A stretch of 48,997 bases of DNA, taken from the NCBI GenBank assembly GCA_023249645.1, contig JAHFCF010000020.1, positions 1-48,997 on the forward strand. Direction: 5' to 3'. The notes below the pieces were generated by a model. The model had not been told where the DNA came from. It saw nothing but the letters and a program-made list of their open reading frames with translations, and searched no databases. Shown in pieces: positions 24,547-31,859 of this stretch (positions within the stretch are counted from its first letter, which is position 1; each line of letters opens with the position of its first letter). The stretch is from Elusimicrobiota bacterium. GTDB taxonomy: Bacteria > Elusimicrobiota > Elusimicrobia > UBA1565 > UBA9628. A program made the translations under genes and the position numbers.

Positions 24547-26129
24547 AACGGGGAAAAGACCTGCTGAGCGCGAGGAAGCTCGCGCTGATCCTCGGTGTGG
24601 CTCTGGCGTTTTCTCGCGCGCCGGAGGTCTGTGGCGCTCCAAATCTGGATCTGGGGGGCCTTCATTCTCATGATAAGCGTCTCGCTGCATTGCTCACCGG
24701 GATTGTTTTGGTGCATGATTCGTCCCTCAGTCCCCTGATGAGCCGCGATATCCTCGCGATGCCCCAGAACCCAGGCATGACCCCTGAGCAGATCTATGGG
24801 ATCGGGGCGGTGGAATCGAAGGCCGCATCTCTCGGGGAGGAAGGGGCATTCCAAGCGGCAGCGCCGCTGGTGGAGAGGAAGGCGCAGCATTATCTGGGGG
24901 TGGTCGAGCGCAACGAGGATGCGGTGGCGATGGGTGTGCCTGCCGGGGAGATGGCGCAAGACGAGGCTGACGAATCTTTTACGGCGATGGAGCGGTCGAG
25001 AGTATTTTTTGACGGCTATCGCAAAGCCGCGCCCGGCTCTGCGGATGCCCGGCGCGGGTTGGACCTTGTCGAGGAGGTCTTGGCCCGGGCGCATGCCCTG
25101 GGCGGCCAGAAGCGGCTGGAGAAATCTTCTGTCCATGAGGATTTGAGCATCTGGAATGGTGTGAATAGTCGATGGAGAAGCATGCTTATCCCTACCTCTT
25201 ACGGACAGTTGAAACGGGAGATCATGGCGCAGGAATGGGGGCGTTTACGCAGCGCTCGATCGGCGGAGGAGTTCGCGGGACGGATCGTCGACGTGTATCA
25301 CGAATTGTTCTTAAAAATCCCGATGTCCCAAGACTGGCCTGGGTCGCTGAGGAAGGGGTGGGTCAATGATGTTTGGTTCTCTGATCCAAGTTCGGATCGG
25401 AGCTTGCCGCCCAACCTGCGTTCTCGATCAGAACTGGTGTTGGCGCAGGATGGATTCCATCTTCATTCAGGAGCAAAAGCATTATATGTCAACATTGAAT
25501 CGCGCAAGGATCGAGAGGCTTGGGTTTGGAGCGACGCTCAGAGAGACGAAGTCTATTTTTATGCGTACTATGCGCCAGGAGAGGTCTCCTGCAACGACTG
25601 GGTGGCCAGTGTCGTCGGCCGTCCTGGCGGAGGGCCGCCGCAGGCCCCTGCGTATCCGGCGAAGATTTTCCAAGAGAAAGGGGATGGCATTATCCAGGAC
25701 TTGGTCGACCTTGGTCGCGTGACTCATGAGGGCGGGGTCAGGCTCAAGATCATTCAGAATCTCGTAGACTGGTCGTTGAGTCCAGGTCCGCATGCCAAAC
25801 GGATTCACGAAGCGCTTATTGCGCTGGCAGGGCAGTCCGCGGCCGCGCGTCATTACGCGGTTCAGGGCTTGGCCAAGGCCTTGATCCGCAGCGAGCATCC
25901 CAAGAATCCTGATTTGGACCCCGAGATAGGGCTCTGGATCAGAAGCTTCATCCCCCGGATCATCGAGACCATTTCTCTGCAGAATGTGGATTGGCCGAAG
26001 GCTGGGAGCAAGCCGGAACTCGCCCGCTCGGGGACCTTTCGTGTCGAGTACAAAGGGCTTGCGCCGGTCGTCCAGTCAGGTTTGGCGAAAATCTTAAGTC
26101 ACTTGGGCTTTTCCAGTAGAGGTACTTGA
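24543..26129 (+). CDS. Secreted protein, tandem paralogue B
   Basis: Encodes 528 residues, unrecognised. It has the same signal end ('FSRAPEVCGAP') and the same N block (coding about 24790-25125, with 'AMGVPAGEMAQDEADESFTAMERSRVFFDGYRK'). The C block (about 25690-25975) is also shared. Its middle is much longer than in A, about 190 residues. That middle has a distinct aromatic beta-rich segment ('HSGAKALYVNIESRKDREAWVWSDAQRDEVYFYAYYAPG', then a single Cys in 'VSCNDWVASVVG') that has no counterpart in A. The outline is a duplicated helical frame with an exchanged core. It is coupled to A by ATGA. Confidence 0.8.
   Translation: MKRGKDLLSARKLALILGVALAFSRAPEVCGAPNLDLGGLHSHDKRLAALLTGIVLVHDSSLSPLMSRDILAMPQNPGMTPEQIYGIGAVESKAASLGEEGAFQAAAPLVERKAQHYLGVVERNEDAVAMGVPAGEMAQDEADESFTAMERSRVFFDGYRKAAPGSADARRGLDLVEEVLARAHALGGQKRLEKSSVHEDLSIWNGVNSRWRSMLIPTSYGQLKREIMAQEWGRLRSARSAEEFAGRIVDVYHELFLKIPMSQDWPGSLRKGWVNDVWFSDPSSDRSLPPNLRSRSELVLAQDGFHLHSGAKALYVNIESRKDREAWVWSDAQRDEVYFYAYYAPGEVSCNDWVASVVGRPGGGPPQAPAYPAKIFQEKGDGIIQDLVDLGRVTHEGGVRLKIIQNLVDWSLSPGPHAKRIHEALIALAGQSAAARHYAVQGLAKALIRSEHPKNPDLDPEIGLWIRSFIPRIIETISLQNVDWPKAGSKPELARSGTFRVEYKGLAPVVQSGLAKILSHLGFSSRGT
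25871..25970 (+). repeat. 100-base near-identical tract, copy 2 (paralogue B)
   Basis: Direct-repeat partner of 24246-24345 at a distance of 1625 bases, 4 mismatches. The sequence on either side is visibly less conserved. Confidence 0.9.
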
Positions 26130-26148
26130 TTTCATTGCGTGTTTTTGT

Positions 26149-26179
26149 CACAATATACTTAATAATTACGGTATTTGTG
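26149..26179 (+). promoter_or_regulatory. Candidate abiE promoter/operator
   Basis: TATACT at 26154-26159 is a possible -10, 21 bases before the ATG; the -35 is weak. CACAATATAC (26149-26158) and GGTATTTGTG (26170-26179) form an imperfect inverted repeat with one bulge around an AT-rich centre. AbiEi antitoxins are known to repress their own operon by binding inverted repeats, which is why I list it. Confidence 0.3.
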
Positions 26180-26180
26180 T

Positions 26181-26798
26181 ATGCCAATCATCCATCGACA
26201 TAAGACTTCCTTTGACCGCCTCTTCGATATCGCGGAGGGGCAGCAGGGCTATTTCACCGCGAAGCAGGCGGAGAAGGCGGGCTTCGATGCTAAGAATCAC
26301 CACTATCATGTCCGCTCCGGCAATTGGATCCGAGAGCGCCGCGGTGTTTATCGCCTGTCCAAATTCCCCATCGCCGAGCATCCCGACATGGTTGTTTTTT
26401 CTCTCTGGTCGAGGGATCGCCAGGATCGCCCGCAGGGGGTCTACTCGCATGAAACGGCTCTGAGCGTCTATCGCCTGTCGGATCTCATGCCGGCGAAGCT
26501 CCACATGACTGTCCCTCCCGATTTTCGTAGGAATGCGCCGATACCCGGCGTCCTTGTCCTGCATCGCGGCAGACTGTATGCAGACGAGATCGAGGCTATG
26601 CAGGGCTTTCGAGTGACGCGGCCGCTAAAGGCGATCGCCGATCTGATCGCATCAGGCACGGTGGCCCAGGATCTTCTGCGGCAGGCGGTGAGGCAGGCCT
26701 TTCAGCGCGGATTCATCACCGGCCCGAAGCTTAAGACTGCTGATCGCATCCCGGTCGACGTGAAGAAGAAAATCAAAGAACTTCGGAAAGGAATCTGA
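26181..26798 (+). CDS. abiEi: AbiEi-family antitoxin / transcriptional regulator
   Basis: Encodes 205 residues. A winged-helix N-terminus ('GYFTAKQAEKAGFDAKNHHYHVRSGNWIRERRGVYRLSKFP') is followed by the AbiEi C-terminal region ('GVYSHETALSVYRLSDLMPAKLHMTVPP', 'RVTRPLKAIADLIASG'). It is the antitoxin half of the type IV AbiE toxin-antitoxin / phage-abortive-infection system and probably an autorepressor. I take the ATG at 26181; a TTG two codons upstream is unlikely. Its stop overlaps the toxin start (TGATG), the normal AbiE arrangement. Confidence 0.88.
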   Translation: MPIIHRHKTSFDRLFDIAEGQQGYFTAKQAEKAGFDAKNHHYHVRSGNWIRERRGVYRLSKFPIAEHPDMVVFSLWSRDRQDRPQGVYSHETALSVYRLSDLMPAKLHMTVPPDFRRNAPIPGVLVLHRGRLYADEIEAMQGFRVTRPLKAIADLIASGTVAQDLLRQAVRQAFQRGFITGPKLKTADRIPVDVKKKIKELRKGI

Positions 26799-27661
26799 TG
26801 GCCAAGACGAAGTCCTACGCGACTGCCACGGCTTTCCGTCGAGCCGTGGAGGACCGGCTGAGGCTCATCGCTGAAAAGGACAAGCTTTCGATCGAGCGTT
26901 TGCGCAGGGAGCTCGCTTTCGACCGGCTTCTGGCTCGTCTCTTCGCGCGGGCCAATGCCCCCTGGGTTCTCAAGGGCGGTTATGCCCTGGAACTTCGGAT
27001 CAAGGAGGCGCGTGCGACCAAGGATATCGACATGGCTTGGATCGATACCCTGGGCAAGGCCAAGCCTTTGAATCAAGCGATCTTCACGGCTCTTGAGGAG
27101 GCCGCGGTGGTGGATCTGCAGGACCGCTTTGTCTTCGTGATCGGCGAGCTCATGCGGGACTTGGATGCCGCTCCTTACGGCGGAGCGCGGTTCCCCGTGG
27201 AAGCCCGCATGGACAACCGCACCTTCGCCGAGTTCCACATCGACATCGGAGCGGGCGACGTGATGATGGCGCCGTTCGACACGACCGAAGGCCGCGACTG
27301 GCTCAAGTTCGCGGGGATACCCGCCGTGAAATATCCAACGATTTCCCAGGAGCAGCATTTTGCGGAGAAAGTGCACGCCTATACGCTGCCCCGCCCTTCG
27401 GCCAGTTCCCGAGTCAGGGATCTGGTCGATATGCTTTTGCTGATCAACTCCGAGAAGAGGATGTCTCCTTTGTTGGTCAAGAAGGCTATCGATGCCACAT
27501 TCAATCGAAGAAAGACACACGCGATGCCCGCCAGCTTGCAGCCCCCTCCAGCCGATTGGAAAAAGTCCTACGCGGAGCTTGCGCGGCAGTGCGGTCTTTC
27601 GGAAGGCCTGGACGAAGCGTTCCGGGTACTGGACGGCTATCTTAAGTCAGGCGAGGCCTAG
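26798..27661 (+). CDS. abiEii: AbiEii-type nucleotidyltransferase toxin
   Basis: Encodes 287 residues with the DNA polymerase beta-like nucleotidyltransferase signature of AbiEii/MenT. KGG is at residues 59-61 ('WVLKGGYALELR') and the metal-binding pair Asp76/Asp78 is in 'ATKDIDMAW'. Later come 'EQHFAEKVHAYT' and 'SSRVRDLVDMLLL', conserved in the family. Members transfer nucleotides to tRNA or other targets and block growth when not neutralised by AbiEi. All motif residues are intact, so it looks functional. The iron-sulfur protein starts 3 bases after the stop. Confidence 0.88.
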   Translation: MAKTKSYATATAFRRAVEDRLRLIAEKDKLSIERLRRELAFDRLLARLFARANAPWVLKGGYALELRIKEARATKDIDMAWIDTLGKAKPLNQAIFTALEEAAVVDLQDRFVFVIGELMRDLDAAPYGGARFPVEARMDNRTFAEFHIDIGAGDVMMAPFDTTEGRDWLKFAGIPAVKYPTISQEQHFAEKVHAYTLPRPSASSRVRDLVDMLLLINSEKRMSPLLVKKAIDATFNRRKTHAMPASLQPPPADWKKSYAELARQCGLSEGLDEAFRVLDGYLKSGEA

Positions 27662-27664
27662 ATC

Positions 27665-28936
27665 GTGGGTCACGTTTCCGCCAGGGACATCTACCGCCGA
27701 CTCGGCGACAAGATAGACGGCGCCGTTCCCACGCCGTGGAACGCGTCCCTCCACGCCATCCTCAAGGAGCTCTACACCGAAGAGGAGGCCGACCTAGTGG
27801 TCCGTATGCCCTACGGACCGTCCCCATTCAAGCGCCTTGTCGAGGTCACGGGCCTGGCGCCGGCTCGTCTGCAAGAACTCTTGGAGGCCATGACCGCCAA
27901 GGGGCTCGTGATGGACTTGTGGGTCAAGGAGGAGTATCTCTACCTCCCCTCGCCCCTGGTCATCGGCATCTTCGAGCTCACCCTCATGCGCACGCGCGGC
28001 GAGCTGAAGACCAAGGAGTGGGCGAAGCTCTTCCATGAGTATTTCGCGGACGGCTCCTTCTTCGCCGCGAATCTTGGCCCGGGCGTGAAATTCTCCATCC
28101 ACCGCGCCCTGCCGCATGAAGAGGCCGTGTCCCCGGACGGCCCCATGGAGATCCTGGATTATGAGAAGGCCTCGGCCCTGATCGACGCGGCCGATCGTTT
28201 CGCGGTCGGCATCTGTGCCTGCCGCCACGAGCAGCTGCACATGGGCCAGAAAGCCTGCGACGTGCCCCTGGAGACCTGCACCTCCTTTGGGATGTCCGCC
28301 GACTACCTCATCCGCCATGGCCTGGCCCGGGAGATATCCCGCCCGGAGATGCGCGATCTTTTCGCCGCCTCGCGCGAGCGCCGTCTGGTCCTTTGCGCAG
28401 ACAATGTCCAGAAGGACATCGGCTATGTCTGCCATTGCTGCAAATGCTGCTGCTATGCCTTGCGGGGCATCACCCAGTTCGGCTACCCCAACGCCGTGGC
28501 GACCTCGGGTTTCATCGCGAAAGTCACGGAGAAACCGTGCACGGGCTGCGGCAGCTGCGTCAAAGCCTGTCCGGTCCATGCGGTGACGGTCTCTGCGAAG
28601 ACGCCGAGCATCGATGAGGCGGCCTGCCTGGGCTGCGGCGTGTGCGTCCTGGCCTGCCCGACCAAGGCCCTGGGACTCAGGCCCCGAGTGCAAAGGGTGA
28701 TCCCGCCTGAGACCATCTTCGAAAGGGTCATCCTCCAGACCCTGGAGCACGGCACCCTGCAGAATCAGCTCTTCGATGAGCCCCGGCGACTGAGCCACCG
28801 CTTCCTGCGGTCCTTTGTGGGAGGGTTTTTGAGGCTCGACCCGGTCAAGCGCACGCTGACATCGGACCTCCTGCGCTCGAGCTTCTTAAAAACGCTCAAG
28901 GTCGGCGCCCGTCTGGGCGGAAAGCCCGAGATTTAG
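27665..28936 (+). CDS. 4Fe-4S protein with winged-helix-like N-terminus
   Basis: Encodes 423 residues from a GTG. Residues about 30-100 read like a winged helix (ELYTEEEADLVVRMPYG, then 'LVEVTGLAPARLQELLEAMTAKGLV', then a strand pair). A middle region has 'AVGICACRHEQLHMGQKACDVPLETC', a dense Cys cluster 'CHCCKCCCYALRG', and two ferredoxin motifs, CTGCGSCVKACP and CLGCGVCVLACP, enough for two 4Fe-4S clusters. Such proteins occur as electron-transfer subunits in anaerobes, with this front end unexplained. It is 3 bases downstream of AbiEii but probably not functionally part of it. It converges on the LPP20-like gene, with stop codons overlapping. Confidence 0.8.
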   Translation: MGHVSARDIYRRLGDKIDGAVPTPWNASLHAILKELYTEEEADLVVRMPYGPSPFKRLVEVTGLAPARLQELLEAMTAKGLVMDLWVKEEYLYLPSPLVIGIFELTLMRTRGELKTKEWAKLFHEYFADGSFFAANLGPGVKFSIHRALPHEEAVSPDGPMEILDYEKASALIDAADRFAVGICACRHEQLHMGQKACDVPLETCTSFGMSADYLIRHGLAREISRPEMRDLFAASRERRLVLCADNVQKDIGYVCHCCKCCCYALRGITQFGYPNAVATSGFIAKVTEKPCTGCGSCVKACPVHAVTVSAKTPSIDEAACLGCGVCVLACPTKALGLRPRVQRVIPPETIFERVILQTLEHGTLQNQLFDEPRRLSHRFLRSFVGGFLRLDPVKRTLTSDLLRSSFLKTLKVGARLGGKPEI

Positions 28937-30009
28937 TCCGCGGCGCCTTGAAGCTTCTTGACCTCGGCTTCGGAGAGCGCCGTCATCAGATCCTGGCCGG
29001 ATTGGCGGCCTGCCTCCTCAGCCGCGTTGATGGAGGCTTGCAACGGGTCCCGATGAAGACCCTTGGCCATGACCTCGATGTTCGCGGCCTCGTAGTGGTC
29101 CTCCGCCCGGATGGCCGAGACCTGCCCCTGGGCGGAATAGACCTGGTTGTTCAGGGCGATCCCGCCGCGGATCAAGGAAACGCGGCCGCTGATGATGAAC
29201 GCGGGGGATGCGTCCGCCGTGGAATAGCCGCCCTGGGACAGCGCGGCCATGAACGCCGCGCGGAAAGCCTGCGAGGCGCCAGGCGGCGCGGAGATCTCCA
29301 CCCGGTAGGCGTAGCGATGCAGCAGCTCCAGGTTGCGCAGCGAGCGATCTTCGGCCGCTGCCGCGAGCTCGGCCGTGTTCTTGAAGGCGTTTGCGGGCAG
29401 GGGAAGGGACGCATCGAGGCCGCCTAGGATCTTTCTTGTCTGGGCATACAGGCGCGCCGCCCGCCAGATCTGGCCGCGCTCAGCCGCCGCCTGCGCTTGC
29501 TCAAAGCGTTTGAGAGCGATGCTTGCTTCGGAGCTGTTCTCTGCGGCCTGCCTGCGGCGCTCCGCTTCGGCCGTGCCGCGGTCGTAGCGCAGAAGGACAT
29601 AGACGTCGTATTTTGTAAGCGAGAAGGACTTGTCGATGCGGGTAATCTTCTCGTAGTACCAATCGGCCGTCGAATAGCCGCGCATCTTCGCTGCGGAATG
29701 CGAGCGTATCTGCGAGGTGATGTCTTGGCGGACCTCATCGAGATAGGAGCTCGACGCCACCTCGATCTTCACGCCGATGAAGCGCGAGACCTGGGCCAAG
29801 GCGTCATCGATGGCCGTTCGCTGGCCCGCTTCCAGGGACTCGGCGCCGCTGCACAGGCCGATGAAATAGACCTCTTGCGCGCCTTGGGGAGGATGGGCGA
29901 TCCATGCGGGCCGCACGGGTGCTGAGGATTCCCGCGTGATGCGGGCCGGCGTTGCGCATGAGGCGCAGGCGACGGCCAGAGCCAAGGCGGCAACCCAGGA
30001 AAGTTTCAC
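28933..30009 (-). CDS. LPP20-like lipoprotein
   Basis: Encodes 358 residues. The signal runs to a lipobox-like 'ACASC', with Cys18 the likely lipidated residue. Residues about 30-140 resemble the LPP20/FlgP-type domain ('RPAWIAHPPQGAQEVYFIGLCSGAESLEAGQRTAIDDALAQVSRFIG...' and later 'YDVYVLLRYDRG'). A helical segment with Ala/Glu repeats follows, and then a C-terminal beta-rich domain ('AFIISGRVSLIRGGIALNNQVYSAQGQVS'). Probably outer-membrane anchored and facing the periplasm. Coupled to the CsgG-like gene by ATGA. Confidence 0.75.
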   Translation of the reverse strand: MKLSWVAALALAVACASCATPARITRESSAPVRPAWIAHPPQGAQEVYFIGLCSGAESLEAGQRTAIDDALAQVSRFIGVKIEVASSSYLDEVRQDITSQIRSHSAAKMRGYSTADWYYEKITRIDKSFSLTKYDVYVLLRYDRGTAEAERRRQAAENSSEASIALKRFEQAQAAAERGQIWRAARLYAQTRKILGGLDASLPLPANAFKNTAELAAAAEDRSLRNLELLHRYAYRVEISAPPGASQAFRAAFMAALSQGGYSTADASPAFIISGRVSLIRGGIALNNQVYSAQGQVSAIRAEDHYEAANIEVMAKGLHRDPLQASINAAEEAGRQSGQDLMTALSEAEVKKLQGAAD

Positions 30010-31043
30010 GTTGAGTGATTCGATTTGAGCTGTTTTTGGAGCTTATCCTGCTCGGCCTGCCGCTGCTTGAGCGCGTCCTGCTCGCTGAGATACGCCGGCT
30101 TCGGGCTGATCAGATAGGCCTTCTTCAGCGCGGCGGCGGCGTCGTCGAATCGATTGGAATACTCCAGGGTCAAGCCGAGGTCCCAATAGGCCTTGGCGAT
30201 GGAGGCCGGCTTGATGGCGGGGTTCGTCTCCACCGCTTTGGCTGCGTTGGAGAATATCTTCGCGGCTTCGGCCAGCTCGCCCAATTGGGCGTGCCGTATG
30301 CCCACCTCGAGATCGGGGATCTGGCTGTCCTTGGAGAATGGCACCATCTTGGTCTCATCCCAGGAGCTGACGAGTTTCCCGAAGGCATCCACGTTCTGCT
30401 TCTGCGCGCAGGCAAGAAGGTCCTCATCGCTGCGCTTGCAGGGGCGTTCACCGCCTTCCGCCATCGTCTGTTCCGCGCACCGGGCGCTCAGCGTCTTGCT
30501 GATGAGGAGCGCCCCCGTCTCGACACTGGTCACGTCGATGCCGCCGAAGGTGATGGCCGTGCAGGTCTTGAGAAATTGCTGGATGGGGACATCGTTGCAG
30601 ATGTTATTGCCGTCCTGATCTTTGCTGCATTCCTTGCGGGTCAGGTTCTGGATGGTCACCTGGCTGGTGACTTTGCCCTCCGCATGCCCGGAGATCAGGA
30701 CGGCGCTGCTCAGGACCTTGCCGATCTTGGCGCGGTGTTTAGGGTCAGCCAAGTCCGACTGGGAGAGTTTTTGCTCGTCGAGGATCTGCTGAAGCTGCTG
30801 GCGGTCGAGGACCTGGAATTGGCCGGAGGTCACCAGGAATTCCTTCAAGCGATCGGAGAAATCCTGGCCCTGGCCGCCCTGGATGGCGCTGATGGCGATG
30901 CGGCGGTAGGGTGACATGTCGATCTGGGCGGGATGGGTGATCTTCATGGGGACGCGCTCGGTCGAGAAACAGCCGGCGATGCCTACAGTCAATAGGGAGA
31001 TCCCCGTCCACGTTAACCGGTGAATCTTGTTTCCTGGCAGCAT
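30006..31043 (-). CDS. CsgG/LpoB-like lipoprotein with TPR tail
   Basis: Encodes 345 residues with a lipoprotein signal ending in GIAGC (Cys25). Residues about 40-200 follow the CsgG-like pattern: 'YRRIAISAIQGGQGQDFSDRLKEFLVTSGQFQVLDRQQLQQILDEQKLSQSDLAD', then 'AVLISGHAEGKV' and 'VETGALLISKTLSARC'. An insert holds a Cys-bearing loop (RKECSKDQDGNNIC). The last 110 residues form TPR-like helices ('GIRHAQLGELAEAAKIF', 'AKAYWDLGLTLEYSNRFDDAAAALKKAYLI'). AGGAGG lies 8 bases before the ATG 31043 and rules out the TTG one codon upstream. It may help assemble an envelope complex with the LPP20-like partner. Confidence 0.8.
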   Translation of the reverse strand: MLPGNKIHRLTWTGISLLTVGIAGCFSTERVPMKITHPAQIDMSPYRRIAISAIQGGQGQDFSDRLKEFLVTSGQFQVLDRQQLQQILDEQKLSQSDLADPKHRAKIGKVLSSAVLISGHAEGKVTSQVTIQNLTRKECSKDQDGNNICNDVPIQQFLKTCTAITFGGIDVTSVETGALLISKTLSARCAEQTMAEGGERPCKRSDEDLLACAQKQNVDAFGKLVSSWDETKMVPFSKDSQIPDLEVGIRHAQLGELAEAAKIFSNAAKAVETNPAIKPASIAKAYWDLGLTLEYSNRFDDAAAALKKAYLISPKPAYLSEQDALKQRQAEQDKLQKQLKSNHST

Positions 31044-31082
31044 CAAATCATCCTCCTGCGCGTCTCTGTGTTCGGCGGGTAT

Positions 31083-31111
31083 AGTCTATGGAACGCAATG
31101 GGGGTTGTCAA
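31083..31111 (-). promoter_or_regulatory. Sigma-70 promoter for the lipoprotein operon
   Basis: On the minus strand: TTGACA (31111-31106, perfect -35), a 17-base spacer, TAGACT (31088-31083, 4 of 6). The ATG at 31043 is about 33 bases from the expected transcript start, leaving room for the AGGAGG ribosome site. Confidence 0.6.
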
Positions 31112-31117
31112 TTCGAG

Positions 31118-31142
31118 CTTGGCGCAGATTGGCTGCGCCGAG
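31118..31142. promoter_or_regulatory. GC-rich hairpin between divergent genes
   Basis: Arms 31118-31127 (CTTGGCGCAG) and 31133-31142 (CTGCGCCGAG) pair over 10 positions with one G-T and a 5-base loop. There is no T-run on either side, so it is not a typical terminator. It lies just upstream of the -35 of the lipoprotein promoter and could be a protein-binding site. Confidence 0.4.
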
Positions 31143-31184
31143 AGCAAGCGGAGCCTCGATAAGTTAAAATAGGAGCAAGGCGCC

Positions 31185-31859
31185 ATGAGATTCTCCATCA
31201 TCATCCCGACGCACAACGAGGCCTTTCATATCGTCTCGGCCTTGAAGCGGTTGCGGCAGATCTCGCCTGCCGGTTCCGTCGAGGTCATCGTCGTCGACGG
31301 CGCCTCGACGGACGATACGGCGGCGCAGGCCCGCCGGTGGGCGGACCAGGTCCTCTCCCACGAACGGGCCGATCAAGGCGAACAGCTGCATCTGGGCGCT
31401 CAAAAGGCCTCGGGGAATTTCCTGCTTTTTCTGCGCGCCGGCAGCCAGCTTCCCGGGGGCTGGCGCACGGCCCTGGAGCGCTTCTGGCTTTCGCCCGGGC
31501 ATGAAAGCGCGTCTGCCGCTGTTTTCCGCGCGGACTTCGGTTCCAGCCTGTCGGGGCGCCTGGCGGCGCACTTATGCAATGCGTCGAGTCGTTGGCGCGG
31601 CCGGGCTTTCTTGGAGCAGGGAATCTGCGTTCCGGCTGAGATCTATCGCCACGCCGAGGGCTTCCACCCGGGAGAGGGTCTCGAGGACTTCGCCCTGTGC
31701 GGCAGGCTGCGGCCTTTGGGGCGCCTCGCGCTTTTGCCGGATGCGGTGCGGATCTCGGCCGGAGCTTTGCAGCGTCACGGGATCTTCGGCGCTCTGGCGC
31801 GGCGCTTGTGGCGGGAGATGCTCTATCATGGGCCTTCTCATCGGCCGACTGCGGCTTGA
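31185..31859 (+). CDS. Family 2 glycosyltransferase, degenerate metal motif
   Basis: Encodes 224 residues. The GT-A start 'RFSIIIPTHNEAFHI' and 'VIVVDGASTDDT' are clear. The layout resembles the small 'transferase 2, rSAM/selenodomain-associated' group, where a 'LLFLHADTxLP' stretch supplies the metal-binding Asp. Here the stretch is 'LLFLRAGSQLP', so His and Asp are Arg and Gly. The usual metal-dependent transfer chemistry is therefore doubtful. TAAAAT at 31165-31170 may be a -10. Its end overlaps the dus gene by 32 bases. Substrate unknown. Confidence 0.75.
   Translation: MRFSIIIPTHNEAFHIVSALKRLRQISPAGSVEVIVVDGASTDDTAAQARRWADQVLSHERADQGEQLHLGAQKASGNFLLFLRAGSQLPGGWRTALERFWLSPGHESASAAVFRADFGSSLSGRLAAHLCNASSRWRGRAFLEQGICVPAEIYRHAEGFHPGEGLEDFALCGRLRPLGRLALLPDAVRISAGALQRHGIFGALARRLWREMLYHGPSHRPTAA

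Noticed and set aside
23200..26129. Insertion sequence or composite transposon explaining the repeated tracts
   Set aside because: The repeats are parts of two paralogous coding sequences; no transposase or terminal inverted repeats were found.
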